DNA of 59,883 nucleotides from Billgrantia gudaonensis. GTDB lineage: Bacteria; Pseudomonadota; Gammaproteobacteria; Pseudomonadales; Halomonadaceae. Where the stretch lies: the NCBI RefSeq assembly GCF_900100195.1, contig NZ_FNES01000020.1, positions 1 to 59,883 of the forward strand, given 5' to 3'. Of the stretch, positions 9,211 to 19,929 are shown in pieces (the stretch's first letter is position 1; each line of letters starts with the position of its first letter). The position numbers were made by a program, and so were the translations under genes. The notes below the pieces were generated by a model that saw only the letters and a list, made by a program, of their open reading frames with translations, searched no databases and had not been told where the DNA came from.

Positions 9211-11400
9211 ATGCGCAACAATCAGCCAGTCACCCAGCGAGAGTACCAGCTCGACAGCGAAGAACTGCTGATCTCCAGGACCGACCTCGAAGGTCGGATC
9301 ACCTATGCGAACAGCCATTTCGTGGAGGTCAGCGGCTTCACTTGGGAAGAGTTGTACGGATCGCCCCATAACATCGTTCGCCACCCGGACATGCCGCCGC
9401 AGGTGTTCGCCGATCTGTGGGAGACCCTGCAGAAAGGCGATAGCTGGCAGGGGCTGGTCAAGAACCGCTGCAAGAACGGCGATCACTACTGGGTGCACGC
9501 CACGGTGACGCCGATCCTCGAGGATGGCGAGTGCCTGGGCTTCACCTCCGTACGGGTCAAGGCCGATCCCGAGGCGGTCCAGCGTGTCGAGAAGCAGTAC
9601 GCACGCCTGCGTGACGGCAAGGGCCATGGCCTGACGGTGGCCAAAGGTCAGGTGACCCGGCGCGGTCTGGCCGGCTGGTGGGCGCGGCTCAACCTGGGCA
9701 GCGTGCGGGCCAAGCTGGTGATGATGACCCTGGTGCCGTTGCTGCTGCTGGCAGTGAGCAGCGGGGTGGGTCTGTTCGGCGTGCAGGTGTCCGGCGAGCG
9801 TGTCGACGAACTCAACCGCGACGGCCTGCAGGACGTGATTCGCCTGCAGCAACTCGATCAACTGGTCACCCAAGCGCATCAGGAAGTCGGCGGTCAGGAT
9901 CGCATGGAGATCCTCTCTTCGCGCGAGACGCACGCCGAGAACCTGAGCGAGATCGCGGTACGCCTGCGTGAGCTGTGGGGCGAGTATCGCGATCGCGATG
10001 TCAACGCCACGCCACTGGCCGATGAGTTCGGTGAAGCGCTCACCCGCTACGTGGACGAGAGCGTCACCCATTTCCGCGATGCGCTGGCCTCCGACGACTC
10101 CATGGATACCTTCACGGCCCTGAACAACGACGTGGCGCCGCTGCGTGAGCAGGGCCGCGAGCTTTCCGGCACCATCAACGAGTTGATCGAGCAGAAGCGT
10201 CAGGCCGCACTCGACATGTCGGCGGCCGCTGCAGCCGGTCAGCGCCAGATGCTGATCGGTCAATCCGTCTTCCTGGCCATCGGGCTGGTCGTGTTGGTCG
10301 CCTTCGGAACCTGGATCATGCGCGCCATCAACCGGCCGCTGCACCGTGCCCGGAACATCGCGCTGCAGATCGCCTCGGGCAACCTGGCCACCGTGGTGCC
10401 CAAGCTCAAGCGCGACGAGTTCGGTGAACTCATGGATACGCTCGGGATCATGCGTCGCAGCCTCTACAACACCACCCAGGGCGTGAAACGAGGCATCGGC
10501 GTGGTGGAGCCGGCCAGCCGCTCCATCGCCGACGGCAACGAGGGGCTCGCCTCGCGCACCGAACAGCAGGCGTCCTCGCTGCAACAGACCGCCTCCAGCA
10601 TGGAGGAGATGACCACCACGGTGCAGCAGAACAGCGACAATGCGAGACAGGCGAGCGGTCTGGCCATGGACAATGCCAACCGCATGCGCGACACCGGGGA
10701 ACTGATGCAGGAGGTGGTGTCCAGCATGGAGCGAATCACCGCCAGCTCGCAGAAGATGAAGGACATCATCGGGGTGATCGACGGCATCGCCTTCCAGACC
10801 AACATCCTGGCGCTCAATGCCTCGGTGGAGGCGGCACGGGCCGGCGAGCATGGCCGCGGCTTCGCGGTGGTCGCCGAGGAAGTGCGCAGCCTGGCCGGGC
10901 GCAGCGCCGACGCGGCCAAGGAGATTCGCGGGCTCATCGATGGCACCAATGGCGAGATCGAAGGTGGCGCAAGCCGGGTGCAGCAGGTCGAAAGCGCCAT
11001 GAGCGAGGTCATGCAATCCTCGACGCGGGTCAACGACATCATCGGCGAAATCACGGCAGCGTCCGATGAGCAGAGCAACGGCATCGGCCAGATCAACCAG
11101 GCCATCGGCGAACTCGACCAGGTAACGCAAGAGAACGCTTCGCGCGTTCAGGAAACCGCTACCGCGGCCAAGGATCTGATGCGTCAGATCGAGGAGTTGG
11201 CCCGCGACATTCAGGTATTCCGCATGCGTGGCATGGGAGCGGAACAGGTGGTTGCCGTGGCATCGACGTCGCGAAGCCAGACCGGCGTCTCGCGTGACGC
11301 GTCGCCGCGTTCGGTCCAGCGTGACCCTCTGCCCGAAAAGCGGCAATCGAAATCGGCCCCCGTCAGCCCGGCTGCTGAAGAGGAGTGGGAAACGTTTTGA
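9211..11400 (+). CDS. Aer-like PAS chemoreceptor with an added periplasmic domain
   Basis: This is a 729-residue receptor starting at ATG 9211 behind GGGAGGG. Residues 1-125 are an Aer-type PAS domain, with [20 protein letters not shown], the NIVRHPDMP motif and [10 protein letters not shown]; in Aer this domain binds FAD and reports redox state. Unlike E. coli Aer, the region after PAS has two membrane helices (about 168-192 and 348-370). They flank a helical periplasmic segment of about 155 residues that resembles a four-helix-bundle sensor. HAMP and the signalling domain follow, and the protein ends in EEEWETF, almost the classic NWETF CheR tether. It could combine a cytoplasmic redox input with a periplasmic one. 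Its stop overlaps the cheR start. Confidence 0.92.
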   Translation: MRNNQPVTQREYQLDSEELLISRTDLEGRITYANSHFVEVSGFTWEELYGSPHNIVRHPDMPPQVFADLWETLQKGDSWQGLVKNRCKNGDHYWVHATVTPILEDGECLGFTSVRVKADPEAVQRVEKQYARLRDGKGHGLTVAKGQVTRRGLAGWWARLNLGSVRAKLVMMTLVPLLLLAVSSGVGLFGVQVSGERVDELNRDGLQDVIRLQQLDQLVTQAHQEVGGQDRMEILSSRETHAENLSEIAVRLRELWGEYRDRDVNATPLADEFGEALTRYVDESVTHFRDALASDDSMDTFTALNNDVAPLREQGRELSGTINELIEQKRQAALDMSAAAAAGQRQMLIGQSVFLAIGLVVLVAFGTWIMRAINRPLHRARNIALQIASGNLATVVPKLKRDEFGELMDTLGIMRRSLYNTTQGVKRGIGVVEPASRSIADGNEGLASRTEQQASSLQQTASSMEEMTTTVQQNSDNARQASGLAMDNANRMRDTGELMQEVVSSMERITASSQKMKDIIGVIDGIAFQTNILALNASVEAARAGEHGRGFAVVAEEVRSLAGRSADAAKEIRGLIDGTNGEIEGGASRVQQVESAMSEVMQSSTRVNDIIGEITAASDEQSNGIGQINQAIGELDQVTQENASRVQETATAAKDLMRQIEELARDIQVFRMRGMGAEQVVAVASTSRSQTGVSRDASPRSVQRDPLPEKRQSKSAPVSPAAEEEWETF

Positions 11401-12278
11401 CCCAGTCTGTGGAAGGTGTCGCCTCCGATGCGGGGCAGTGGTCGAGCGGCGGTCAGCTGGAACGCGACCTCGTTCTGACCGATGCGGACTTCACGAAGAT
11501 TCGTCAGCTGATCTACGAGCGGGCGGGCATCGTGCTGGCCGAGCACAAGCGCGAGATGGTCTACAGTCGCCTGGCAAAGCGGCTACGCCATCACGGCATG
11601 ACGCGCTTCGGCGACTACCTGGCGCGTCTCGAACGCTATCCGGAAGCGCGGGAGTGGCAGGCGTTCACCAACGCCTTGACGACCAATCTCACCGCCTTCT
11701 TTCGCGAGGCTCATCACTTTCCACTGCTGGCCGATCACGTACGTGACCGCCGCGAACCGGTACGCATCTGGAGTGCGGCGGCTTCCACCGGGGAGGAGCC
11801 CTATTCCATCGCCATGACGCTGATGGAGACCCTGGGTTCACGAGCCTCGAACGCTTCCGTGCTGGGTACCGACATCGATACCGACGCTCTCGAGCGGGCG
11901 CGGGCCGGCATCTACCCGGTGGAACAGGTCAACAAGCTCGATGCCGAGCGGATCAGGCGCTTCTTCCAGCGTGGGCGGGGGCGTCACGAGGGGCTCGCCC
12001 GTCTGCGGCCGGAGGTCTCGAACCTGGTGGAGTTCCATTCGCTGAACTTGCTGGCACCGCAATGGCCGCCAGTCAAGGGGCCCTTCGATGCGATCTTCTG
12101 TCGCAACATCATGATCTATTTCGACAAGCAGACCCAGGCGCGGATTCTGGAGCGCTTCGCGCCGCTGCTCAAACCCGACGGCCTGCTGTTCGCCGGGCAC
12201 TCGGAGAACTTCTCCTACATCACCGACGTGTTCCGGCTTCGCGGTCAGACCGTCTACACCCTGGCCAAGCGTGGTTAA
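11397..12278 (+). CDS. cheR: Chemotaxis protein methyltransferase CheR
   Basis: CheR methylates receptor glutamates using S-adenosylmethionine. The likely start is TTG 11397, which overlaps the TGA of the preceding receptor (TTGA); an in-frame GTG at 11385 is an alternative. The product is 293 residues. It has an N-terminal helical domain and a Rossmann domain with the SAM-binding segment [18 protein letters not shown], the [13 protein letters not shown] motif and LFAGHSENF near the end. The coupling to a receptor with a WETF tail suits its function. The cheR stop codon forms part of a putative sigma-28 promoter for cheB. Confidence 0.95.
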   Translation: MTQSVEGVASDAGQWSSGGQLERDLVLTDADFTKIRQLIYERAGIVLAEHKREMVYSRLAKRLRHHGMTRFGDYLARLERYPEAREWQAFTNALTTNLTAFFREAHHFPLLADHVRDRREPVRIWSAAASTGEEPYSIAMTLMETLGSRASNASVLGTDIDTDALERARAGIYPVEQVNKLDAERIRRFFQRGRGRHEGLARLRPEVSNLVEFHSLNLLAPQWPPVKGPFDAIFCRNIMIYFDKQTQARILERFAPLLKPDGLLFAGHSENFSYITDVFRLRGQTVYTLAKRG

Positions 12279-12303
12279 AGTTTCGCCACGTTTTGGCCGA
12301 TAG
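12276..12303 (+). promoter_or_regulatory. Possible sigma-28 promoter for cheB
   Basis: TAAAGTTT at 12276-12283 matches the FliA -35 consensus fully, and GCCGATAG at 12296-12303 matches the -10 with one mismatch. The spacing TAAA to GCCGAT is 16, one base longer than consensus. The cheB start lies 62 bases downstream. Confidence 0.55.
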
Positions 12304-12365
12304 GGTCAATAGTTCGTTATCGCCGCGGACCGCCGGCAGCGGTTCGCCAAACTAGGAGGCTTGCC

Positions 12366-13427
12366 TTGGGATCGACAACGATCAAGGTGCTGTGCGTCGA
12401 TGATTCGGCGCTGATTCGCGATTTGCTCAGCGAAATCATCAACGAACAGCCCGACATGGAAGTGGTTGCCGTGGCACCCGATCCGCTGGTGGCCCGCGAC
12501 CTGATCAAGCGCCACAACCCCGATGTGTTGACGCTGGACGTGGAAATGCCGCGCATGGATGGGCTCGATTTCCTCGAGCGCCTGATGCGCCTGCGCCCCA
12601 TGCCGGTGCTGATGGTGTCGTCGCTGACCCAGGCGGGCTCCGAGATCACCCTGCGCGCACTGGAGCTGGGCGCGTTGGACTTCGTCGCCAAGCCGTCGCT
12701 GGGCATTCGCAGCGGCATGCGCGAATACGCAGACGACATCGCCGAGAAGATCCGCGCCGCTGCCAAGTCGCGTCCCCGCCAGGCGCGCAAGCACGACACG
12801 CCGGCGCCTGCCCGGCTCAAGGCACCCATCAGCACCAGCGAGAAGCTCATCATCATCGGCGCCTCCACCGGCGGTACCGAGGCGATCCGCGCGGTGCTCG
12901 AACCGCTGCCCGCCAACAGCCCGGCGATTCTGATCACCCAGCACATGCCGGGCGGATTCACTCGCTCGTTCGCGGAGCGGCTGGATCGCCTGTGCAGCAT
13001 CACCGTCAAGGAAGCCTCCGACGGCGAGCGGGTGCTGCCCGGCCATGCCTACATCGCTCCGGGAGACCATCACCTCAAGCTGGCGCGCAGCGGCGCCAAC
13101 TACGTGGCGCGTCTCGATGATGGTCCTCCCGTCAATCGTCATCGCCCCTCGGTCGACGTATTGTTTCACTCGGCAGCGACCCAGGCCGGGCGCAACGCCA
13201 TCGGCGTGCTGCTCACCGGCATGGGCAAGGACGGCGCGGCAGGGCTGCTCGAGATGCGCCAGGCCGGCTCGCCGACCATCGCCCAGGACGAAGCGAGCTG
13301 CGTGGTATTCGGCATGCCTCGCGAGGCGATCGCCATGGGCGGTGCCCAGGAGGTGGTGTCGCTGGAGCACATTCCCGAGCGAGTGATGGCGTTGATAGCC
13401 GCCTCGGGTCGAGCGCAGCGGGTATGA
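12366..13427 (+). CDS. cheB: Chemotaxis response regulator and protein-glutamate methylesterase CheB
   Basis: CheB removes receptor methyl groups when phosphorylated by CheA, giving adaptation. The start is TTG 12366, six bases after a perfect AGGAGG. The 353-residue product has a receiver domain with Asp12/Asp13 and the phosphorylation site Asp58 ([13 protein letters not shown]). A linker of about 50 residues leads to a methylesterase domain with the catalytic serine in [10 protein letters not shown], the histidine in TQHMPGGFT and the aspartate in [12 protein letters not shown]. No cheD is seen nearby. Confidence 0.95.
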   Translation: MGSTTIKVLCVDDSALIRDLLSEIINEQPDMEVVAVAPDPLVARDLIKRHNPDVLTLDVEMPRMDGLDFLERLMRLRPMPVLMVSSLTQAGSEITLRALELGALDFVAKPSLGIRSGMREYADDIAEKIRAAAKSRPRQARKHDTPAPARLKAPISTSEKLIIIGASTGGTEAIRAVLEPLPANSPAILITQHMPGGFTRSFAERLDRLCSITVKEASDGERVLPGHAYIAPGDHHLKLARSGANYVARLDDGPPVNRHRPSVDVLFHSAATQAGRNAIGVLLTGMGKDGAAGLLEMRQAGSPTIAQDEASCVVFGMPREAIAMGGAQEVVSLEHIPERVMALIAASGRAQRV

Positions 13428-13554
13428 CGCAACCAGCTTCGCTGCGCAGGAAAGCGCGGGAATACCGTCAAGGATGCCGTCAACTCTCAGCAAGACGAAC
13501 AGCCGCAATGCCTAACATGACCGTATTCCTCACTCGAACCGAGGTGCCGCCCCA

Positions 13555-15309
13555 ATGACCCGTTTCCTGCGCAACCTGAGCATCCATGCCGCCGTCATCG
13601 CGGCTTTGGCATTCTTCCTGTTGGCCTTTGCCGCCAACGTGGTCATTGCGACCCTCGCCGATCGCACATCGCAGGAAACGATCGACACCCTGGAGCAGGT
13701 CAACGTCGAGCAGCTCAACGAGATCAACCGTGCCGACGCCTTGCTGAGAGGCTCTCTCTATGATCTGGAAGTGGCTTCCAACCTGTTCATGCTGGGGCGC
13801 AGCGGCCAAGCCGACGAACGCCTGGACTCGGCTCTCGACCAGTTGGAACGTGCCGAAGTGCGCTTCGAGAACTATGCTTCCGTGCCCCGTACCTCGCAGG
13901 GCGAGGCGCTGGGGGCGCGTGTCGAGGAGACGTTCCAGGCCGTTCTCGAGCTGGCGGAAGAGCAGCATACGGCACTGGATACGATGGATTCCACCGGCTT
14001 CAACGTGCTGCGCGAGGAGATGGCCGAACCGGCTGAAGACAAGGCAGCGGCCATGACCGAGTTCGTGCGCTATGCCTCGGAGCGTGGCGATGCGCTCAAG
14101 GCGGAACTCGATGCCTTCTCGTCGATGATCGCCTGGGTCGAATGGGGGGTGATGGCCGCGGTAGTGCTGCTCGTCGGTCTGATCTATCTGGGCCTGCGCA
14201 GCGTGGTGATCCGCCCGCTCAATGTCGCGGTCGAGAACCTGGATGCCATCGCCAATGCCGATCTCACGTCGCGGATTCCCGAAGGTGGGCGCAACGAGGT
14301 CGGGCGGCTGCTCAACGCCATGCGCGGCATGCAGCAGAGCCTGATCGGGATCGTCGGCGGCGTGCGCACCAGCAGCGACTCCATCCACGTGGGTACCCGC
14401 GAGATCGCCAGCGGCAACGCCGATCTTTCCTCGCGCACCGAGCAGCAGGCGGCCTCGCTGGAAGAGACCGCTTCCAGCATGCAGGAGCTGACCAGCACGG
14501 TACGCCAGAACGCCGACAACGCCCGCCAGGCCAGCGGCCTGGCGCAGGAGGCCTCGACTACCGCCGAGCGCGGTGGGGAAGTGGTCGACCGGGTGGTGAC
14601 CACCATGGATGGCATCTCCGAGAGCTCCCAGAAGATCAGCGACATCACCGGCTTGATCGACTCGATTGCCTTCCAGACCAACATCCTGGCGCTCAATGCC
14701 TCGGTGGAGGCGGCGCGTGCCGGTGAGCAGGGGCGCGGTTTCGCCGTGGTGGCCGGCGAAGTGCGCAACCTGGCCAGCCGCAGTGCCACGGCGGCGAAGG
14801 ACATCAAGTCGCTGATCGACGACTCGGTCACCCAGATCAAGGATGGCTCGGTGTTGGTGCGCGATGCTGGCGATACCATGCAGGAGGTGGTCAAGGCCGT
14901 GCGGCGGGTGACCGATATCATGGACGAGATCTCGGCGGCTTCCCAGGAGCAGAGCGATGGCATCGAGCAGGTGAGCCATGCCGTGGAGCAGATGGATCAG
15001 GTGACTCAGCAGAACGCCTCGCTGGTTCAGCAGGCATCGGTGGCCGCTGCCTCGCTGGAGGAGCAGGCCAACCGTCTCGAGCGGGCCGTGGCGGTCTTCC
15101 GCCTGGCCAGTGATGCTCGGCATGCCGCCCCGACCGCTGGCCGTGGGCCGAGCCCTCGTGAAGGCGAGAACGGCCGTTCGGCGGCGACTTCCGCCAGCCT
15201 GCCGACTCCCCGTGAGTCGCGCCAGGCGGCACCGGTGGATCCCAAACCCCAGTCTCGCAGCACCCCGGCGCGTGAAACCGTCGCCGAAGGGGACTGGGAA
15301 GAGTTTTAA
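13555..15309 (+). CDS. Methyl-accepting chemotaxis protein, four-helix-bundle type sensor
   Basis: This is a Tar/Tsr-like receptor of 584 residues starting at ATG 13555 behind GAGGTG. Membrane helices lie at about 10-34 and 192-214. The roughly 155-residue periplasmic part is all-helical with [19 protein letters not shown], typical of 4HB sensor domains. HAMP and a long signalling domain follow with conserved methylation-helix motifs ([15 protein letters not shown]) and the tip [24 protein letters not shown]. It ends in EGDWEEF, a WxxF-type CheR/CheB tether. It lies between cheB and cheY in the same direction. The ligand is unknown. Confidence 0.93.
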   Translation: MTRFLRNLSIHAAVIAALAFFLLAFAANVVIATLADRTSQETIDTLEQVNVEQLNEINRADALLRGSLYDLEVASNLFMLGRSGQADERLDSALDQLERAEVRFENYASVPRTSQGEALGARVEETFQAVLELAEEQHTALDTMDSTGFNVLREEMAEPAEDKAAAMTEFVRYASERGDALKAELDAFSSMIAWVEWGVMAAVVLLVGLIYLGLRSVVIRPLNVAVENLDAIANADLTSRIPEGGRNEVGRLLNAMRGMQQSLIGIVGGVRTSSDSIHVGTREIASGNADLSSRTEQQAASLEETASSMQELTSTVRQNADNARQASGLAQEASTTAERGGEVVDRVVTTMDGISESSQKISDITGLIDSIAFQTNILALNASVEAARAGEQGRGFAVVAGEVRNLASRSATAAKDIKSLIDDSVTQIKDGSVLVRDAGDTMQEVVKAVRRVTDIMDEISAASQEQSDGIEQVSHAVEQMDQVTQQNASLVQQASVAAASLEEQANRLERAVAVFRLASDARHAAPTAGRGPSPREGENGRSAATSASLPTPRESRQAAPVDPKPQSRSTPARETVAEGDWEEF

Positions 15310-15335
15310 TCGTTCGAATGAAATGAGGATGTCCG

Positions 15336-15725
15336 ATGGCCGATAAAGACATGAGCTTTCTGGTGGTCGATGATTTTCCGACCATGCGCCGGATCGTTCG
15401 CAGCCTGCTCAAGGAGCTGGGATATACCAACGTCGAGGAGGCCGAAGATGGCCAGGACGCACTGAGCAAGCTGCGTGCCGGCGACTTCGAGTTCGTGGTG
15501 TCCGACTGGAACATGCCGAACCTCGATGGCCTGGAGATGCTCAAGCAGATCCGTGCCGATGACGAGCTCAAGGAGCTGCCGGTGCTGATGGTGACCGCCG
15601 AGGCGAAGAAGGAAAACATCATCGCCGCCGCTCAGGCCGGTGCCAGCGGCTACGTGGTCAAGCCGTTCACGGCAGCGACTCTGGAAGAGAAGCTGAACAA
15701 GATCTTCGAGAAGCTGGGCAAATGA
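15336..15725 (+). CDS. cheY: Chemotaxis response regulator CheY
   Basis: CheY is the diffusible switch protein that binds FliM when phosphorylated by CheA. The 129-residue single receiver domain has the acidic pocket Asp12/Asp13, the phosphorylation site Asp57 ([11 protein letters not shown]), the threonine in [12 protein letters not shown] and the lysine in YVVKPF. A GAGG ribosome-binding site precedes the ATG. The following cheZ fits a CheY-P dephosphorylation pair. Confidence 0.96.
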   Translation: MADKDMSFLVVDDFPTMRRIVRSLLKELGYTNVEEAEDGQDALSKLRAGDFEFVVSDWNMPNLDGLEMLKQIRADDELKELPVLMVTAEAKKENIIAAAQAGASGYVVKPFTAATLEEKLNKIFEKLGK

Positions 15726-15771
15726 CGAGACCGGCGGGCGGCTTGCGCTCGCCGGTACGAGGAGACGAAAG

Positions 15772-16467
15772 ATGAGCGCAAACGAGCAGCCGGACGATGT
15801 CCGGTCATCGGGCGCCGCGGGCGACGATCTGGTCCAGCGAATTGGCCAGCTCACGCGCATGCTGCGCGAGAGCATGCGGGAGCTGGGGCTGGACAAGGAG
15901 ATCGAAAAGGCGGCAGAGGCCATTCCCGATGCCCGCGATCGCCTCAGCTATGTAGCCAGCATGACCGAGCAGGCGGCGGAGCGGGCGTTGAACGCCATCG
16001 ACCGCGCCCAGCCGCTGCAGGACTCGCTCAACGAGCGAGCCGTCGATCTCGACAGGCGCTGGGCCGACTGGTTCGCCGAACCCAAGGAACTCGATGACGC
16101 CCGCGAACTGGTCAAGGAGACGCGTACCTACCTGGCCGATGTCCCGGAAAAGGCTCAGGCCACGCAGAAGGAACTCCTCGAGATCATGATGGCCCAGGAC
16201 TTCCAGGACCTGACCGGCCAGGTGATCAAGAAGATGATGGACGTGATCCGCGAGATCGAGCATCAGCTCGTTCAGGTGCTGATCGACAACGTCCCCGAGG
16301 AGCTGGCCCGCGAAAGCATGCAGCGCCAGGCCAACGATCAGTGGGAAAACGACGCCCGCAAGCGGGATGAGGGCTTGCTCAATGGCCCTCAGGTCAAGCC
16401 GGATGCCGCTGACATCGTTACCGATCAGGATCAGGTGGACGACCTGCTGGACCAGTTGGGCTTCTAG
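15772..16467 (+). CDS. cheZ: CheY-P phosphatase CheZ
   Basis: CheZ speeds dephosphorylation of CheY-P. The 231-residue product is mostly helical. It has the signature [17 protein letters not shown], which carries the catalytic Asp and Gln, and a C-terminal DDLLDQLGF helix that in the family docks onto CheY. A good AGGAGA ribosome-binding site precedes the ATG. It is the last gene before a strong terminator, so it closes the chemotaxis block. Confidence 0.95.
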   Translation: MSANEQPDDVRSSGAAGDDLVQRIGQLTRMLRESMRELGLDKEIEKAAEAIPDARDRLSYVASMTEQAAERALNAIDRAQPLQDSLNERAVDLDRRWADWFAEPKELDDARELVKETRTYLADVPEKAQATQKELLEIMMAQDFQDLTGQVIKKMMDVIREIEHQLVQVLIDNVPEELARESMQRQANDQWENDARKRDEGLLNGPQVKPDAADIVTDQDQVDDLLDQLGF

Positions 16468-16533
16468 TCCTTGCCGGAAAACCGGCTGCGCTTGCCGCCT
16501 TTTCGGCAGACGCCTTGGCTTCTGCCTCCTGCC

Positions 16534-16565
16534 ACGGCGCGCGTTCCAGCGCGCCGTACCTTTTT
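16534..16565 (+). terminator. Intrinsic terminator after cheZ
   Basis: ACGGCGCGC (16534-16542) and GCGCGCCGT (16549-16557) form a perfect nine-pair stem with a six-base loop, followed by ACC and five T at 16561-16565. This separates the che genes from flhBA. Confidence 0.8.
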
Positions 16566-16681
16566 CCCGGTGGCTCGTCAGGGTCGATAAAGCCACGATC
16601 ATTGGCGCTTTTTGGCGTATGGCCTCGGCTGTCTTGCCGCCACAATGGCAGGCTGGAAAAACCCGTGTCGGGTAGTGGTCC

Positions 16682-17848
16682 ATGGCCGACGAGAGCAGCG
16701 ATCAGGAAAAGACCGAAGAGCCCACGCCACGACGCCTGGAAAAAGCGCGTGAGGAAGGGCAGGTTGCGCGATCACGCGAGCTGACCACCTTTCTCATGCT
16801 GCTGGGCGGCGTCGTCGGCATGTGGACGATGGGTGGCCTGCTCTATGACCAGTTGGGAACGGTCATGGAGCAGGCCTTCCTCTTCGAGCGTCGTCAGGCC
16901 TTCGATACCGGGCCGATGCTTGCCAAGGTGCTCGAGCTCGGTCAGCGAACGCTGGTGGCCATGCTGCCTCTGTTCCTGCTGTTGGCACTGATCGCTCTGG
17001 TGGCCCCGGCGCTGCTGGGTGGCTGGTTGATCTCTGCCAAGTCGCTCAAGCCGCAGCTCGGCAAGCTCAACCCGTTCAAGGGGCTCAAGCGAATGCTGGG
17101 CACCCAGGCGCTGGTGGAGTTCGCCAAGGCGGTCGCGAAATCCGTGCTGGTGGGCGGCGTGGGAATGGGCTTTCTCTACTTGAAGCGTCATGAATACCTG
17201 GCGCTGCTCGATATGCCGACGACCCAGGGCCTGGCCAAGGCGTTGATGCTGGCCGCTCAGGCATGCGGACTGATGGTACTGACGCTGCTGGTGGTGATCC
17301 TCATCGACGTGCCGTATCAGCTGTGGAGCCACACCAAGAAGCTGCGCATGACCAAGGAAGAGATCAAGCGCGAGCACAAGGAGTCCGAGGGCGATCCTCA
17401 CGTCAAGGCTCGCATCCGCTCCCAGCAGCAGGCCATGGCGAGGGGCCGGATGATGAGCCAGGTGCCGGAGGCGGACGTCGTCATCACCAACCCCACTCAC
17501 TATGCGGTGGCATTGAAGTACGACGAAGCCCGTATGGGCGCACCGCGAGTGGTGGCCAAGGGGGCCGATGCGGTGGCGGCGCGCATCCGAGAACTGGGTG
17601 TCGAGGCCGGCGTGCCTCTGCTCGAGGCGGCACCCTTGGCCCGTGCGCTCTACCATCATGTCGATCTGGACAGCGAAATACCGCTGGATCTGTATACTGC
17701 CGTGGCGGAAGTGCTGGCCTGGGCCTTCCGTCTCAAGCACGTGAATGACGAGGGGGGAGACGTGCCGCCAACGCCCGAGAACCTGCCGGTGCCGCCTTCC
17801 ATGGCGGTGCCGGGCAACGACGCCGAACCGAACGGGGCGCGTGAATGA
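16682..17848 (+). CDS. flhB: Flagellar type III export protein FlhB
   Basis: FlhB is the export-gate protein whose self-cleavage switches substrates from rod/hook to filament. The 388-residue product opens with the family signature (SSDQEKTEEPTPRRLEKARE). It has four membrane helices within about 30-215 and a cytoplasmic domain with the autocleavage motif NPTH in VVITNPTHYAVALKY. The Pro-rich C-terminus (from about residue 360) is variable in the family. Its stop overlaps the flhA start as ATGA. The 116 bases between the cheZ terminator and this start should hold a class 2 promoter, which I could not identify. Confidence 0.96.
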   Translation: MADESSDQEKTEEPTPRRLEKAREEGQVARSRELTTFLMLLGGVVGMWTMGGLLYDQLGTVMEQAFLFERRQAFDTGPMLAKVLELGQRTLVAMLPLFLLLALIALVAPALLGGWLISAKSLKPQLGKLNPFKGLKRMLGTQALVEFAKAVAKSVLVGGVGMGFLYLKRHEYLALLDMPTTQGLAKALMLAAQACGLMVLTLLVVILIDVPYQLWSHTKKLRMTKEEIKREHKESEGDPHVKARIRSQQQAMARGRMMSQVPEADVVITNPTHYAVALKYDEARMGAPRVVAKGADAVAARIRELGVEAGVPLLEAAPLARALYHHVDLDSEIPLDLYTAVAEVLAWAFRLKHVNDEGGDVPPTPENLPVPPSMAVPGNDAEPNGARE

Positions 17849-19926
17849 GATCCCTGAGTCACTATCTGGGGCGCCGTGACTGGCTGGGTGACGTGCGCAT
17901 GAAACTGCTGGCAGGACCGGTCTTGATCATGATGATCCTGGCCATGATGATCCTGCCGCTGCCGCCGTTCGTCCTGGATCTGCTGTTCACCTTCAACATC
18001 GCGCTGGCGGTGATGGTGCTGCTGGTCAGCATGTTCACCGAGAAGCCCCTGGACTTCGCCGCCTTTCCGGCGGTGCTGCTGTTCACCACTCTGCTGCGTC
18101 TGTCGCTCAACGTGGCATCCACACGCGTGGTGCTGATGGAGGGGCATGGCGGCGGCGATGCGGCAGGCAAGGTCATCGAGGCGTTCGGCAGTTTCCTCGT
18201 GGGTGGCAACTTCGCCGTCGGCCTGGTGGTGTTCCTGATCCTGGTCATCATCAACTTCATGGTCATCACCAAGGGCGCCGGGCGCATCGCCGAAGTGGGG
18301 GCGCGCTTCATGCTGGATGCCATGCCCGGCAAGCAGATGGCCATCGACGCCGACCTCAATGCCGGCCTGATCGGAGAGGACGATGCGCGCCAGCGTCGTG
18401 CCGACGTGGCTCAGGAGGCCGACTTCTACGGCTCCATGGACGGTGCCAGCAAGTTCGTGCGCGGTGACGCCATGGCCGGCCTGGTGATCATGGTGGTCAA
18501 CATCATCGGCGGGCTGCTCATCGGCATGCTGCAGCACGACATGAGCTTTTCCGACGCTGGGCGTACCTACACGCTGCTGACCATCGGCGACGGCCTGGTG
18601 GCCCAGATTCCAGCGCTGGTGATCTCCACGGCGGCCGGCGTCACGGTATCCCGTGTCAACACCGATCAGGACGTCGGGCAGCAGATGATCAGCCAGCTGT
18701 TCGTCAATCCGCAAGTGATGATCCTGGCGGCGATGGTCATGGGGTTGCTGGGCCTGGTGCCGGGCATGCCCAACCTGGTATTCCTGATCTTCACCGCCAT
18801 ACTCGGCGGTATCGCCTGGTGGTTGCTGCGCCAGCAGGAGCGAAAGCTGGTCGAAAAGGAGATGCAGACCGCGCCGCCGCCAGCGCCGGAGGCTCCCGAA
18901 GCGAGCTGGGACGACGTCCAACTGGTCGACACCCTGGGGCTCGAGGTCGGCCATCGCCTGATTCCGCTGGTCGATCAGCGCCAAGATGGGGAGTTGCTGG
19001 CGCGCATCAAGAGCGTGCGCAAGAAGTTCGCCCAGGAAGTCGGCTTTCTACCGGCCGTGGTGCACATTCGCGACAATCTGGAGCTGGGCGCCAATACCTA
19101 CACGATCTCCCTCAAGGGAGCGGAGATCGGCCGAGCCGAGGCGTTTCCCGGCCAGTGGCTGGCCATCGATCCAGGCCAGGTTACCGGCCAGCTGCAGGGT
19201 ACGCCGACCCAGGATCCGGCCTTCGGGTTGCCGGCGGTCTGGATCGATTCCGCCCAGCGCGAACATGCTCAGGTCTATGGCTATACCGTGGTGGACGCCG
19301 GTACCGTGGTGGCTACGCATCTCAACCATCTGCTGCATCGTCATTCCGCCGAGATGCTCGGCCGACAGGAAGTACAGAAGCTGCTCGACAAGCTGGGCGA
19401 CGACCAGAAGTCGCTGGTCGAGGACGTGGTGCCCAAGGCGATCAGCCTCACGGTGCTGCAGCGCATTCTGCAGAACCTGCTCGAAGAAGAGGTGTCGATT
19501 CGCGACATGCGCACCATTCTCGATACCCTGGCCGAACATGCGTCCCAGCAGCAGGATCCCAACGAGCTCACGGCCGTGGTGCGCATCGCCCTGGGCCGGG
19601 CCATCACCCAGCAGTGGTTCGCCGGTCAGGAGACCCTCAACGTGATGGGGTTGGATGCCCAACTGGAGCAGGTGCTGATGCAGGCCATGAACGGCAACGG
19701 CGCGCTGGAACCGGGGCTTGCCGAAACCCTGATGACCCAGGCCGAGCAGGCGCTTCAGCGTCACGAGGCGAGTGGCGAGCCACCGGTGCTGGTCGTGCAG
19801 CATGCCTTGCGGCCCTTGCTGGCACGCTTCCTGCGGCGTCGGCTGCGGCATCTGGTGGTGATGTCCCAGGCGGAGATTCCCGATGATCGAACTCTACGCG
19901 TCACGACCCTGGTGGGAGGTCGATAA
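17845..19926 (+). CDS. flhA: Flagellar type III export protein FlhA
   Basis: FlhA is the largest export-gate subunit and couples the proton gradient to protein export. The 693-residue product has the family length. Around eight membrane helices occupy the first 330 residues and include the conserved cytoplasmic FHIPEP-type loop (GAGRIAEVGARFMLDAMPGK, then DADLNAGLI). The C-terminal cytoplasmic domain carries PAVWIDSAQREHAQVYGYTV. It is translationally coupled to flhB, and flhF starts three bases after its stop. Confidence 0.96.
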   Translation: MRSLSHYLGRRDWLGDVRMKLLAGPVLIMMILAMMILPLPPFVLDLLFTFNIALAVMVLLVSMFTEKPLDFAAFPAVLLFTTLLRLSLNVASTRVVLMEGHGGGDAAGKVIEAFGSFLVGGNFAVGLVVFLILVIINFMVITKGAGRIAEVGARFMLDAMPGKQMAIDADLNAGLIGEDDARQRRADVAQEADFYGSMDGASKFVRGDAMAGLVIMVVNIIGGLLIGMLQHDMSFSDAGRTYTLLTIGDGLVAQIPALVISTAAGVTVSRVNTDQDVGQQMISQLFVNPQVMILAAMVMGLLGLVPGMPNLVFLIFTAILGGIAWWLLRQQERKLVEKEMQTAPPPAPEAPEASWDDVQLVDTLGLEVGHRLIPLVDQRQDGELLARIKSVRKKFAQEVGFLPAVVHIRDNLELGANTYTISLKGAEIGRAEAFPGQWLAIDPGQVTGQLQGTPTQDPAFGLPAVWIDSAQREHAQVYGYTVVDAGTVVATHLNHLLHRHSAEMLGRQEVQKLLDKLGDDQKSLVEDVVPKAISLTVLQRILQNLLEEEVSIRDMRTILDTLAEHASQQQDPNELTAVVRIALGRAITQQWFAGQETLNVMGLDAQLEQVLMQAMNGNGALEPGLAETLMTQAEQALQRHEASGEPPVLVVQHALRPLLARFLRRRLRHLVVMSQAEIPDDRTLRVTTLVGGR

Positions 19927-19929
19927 ACC

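Noticed and set aside
8887..11346. 819-residue antisense frame over the PAS receptor
   Set aside because: Antisense of a receptor gene with strong domain matches on the plus strand; composition is low-complexity.
15339..15346. GCCGATAA, a perfect sigma-28 -10 sequence
   Set aside because: It lies within the first codons of cheY, so transcription would start inside the gene, and no proper -35 is present.
16600..16620. TTGGCGCTTTTTGGCG resembling a sigma-54 -24/-12 promoter before flhB
   Set aside because: The GG to GC spacing is wrong by one base and flhDC-type systems do not normally use sigma-54 here.
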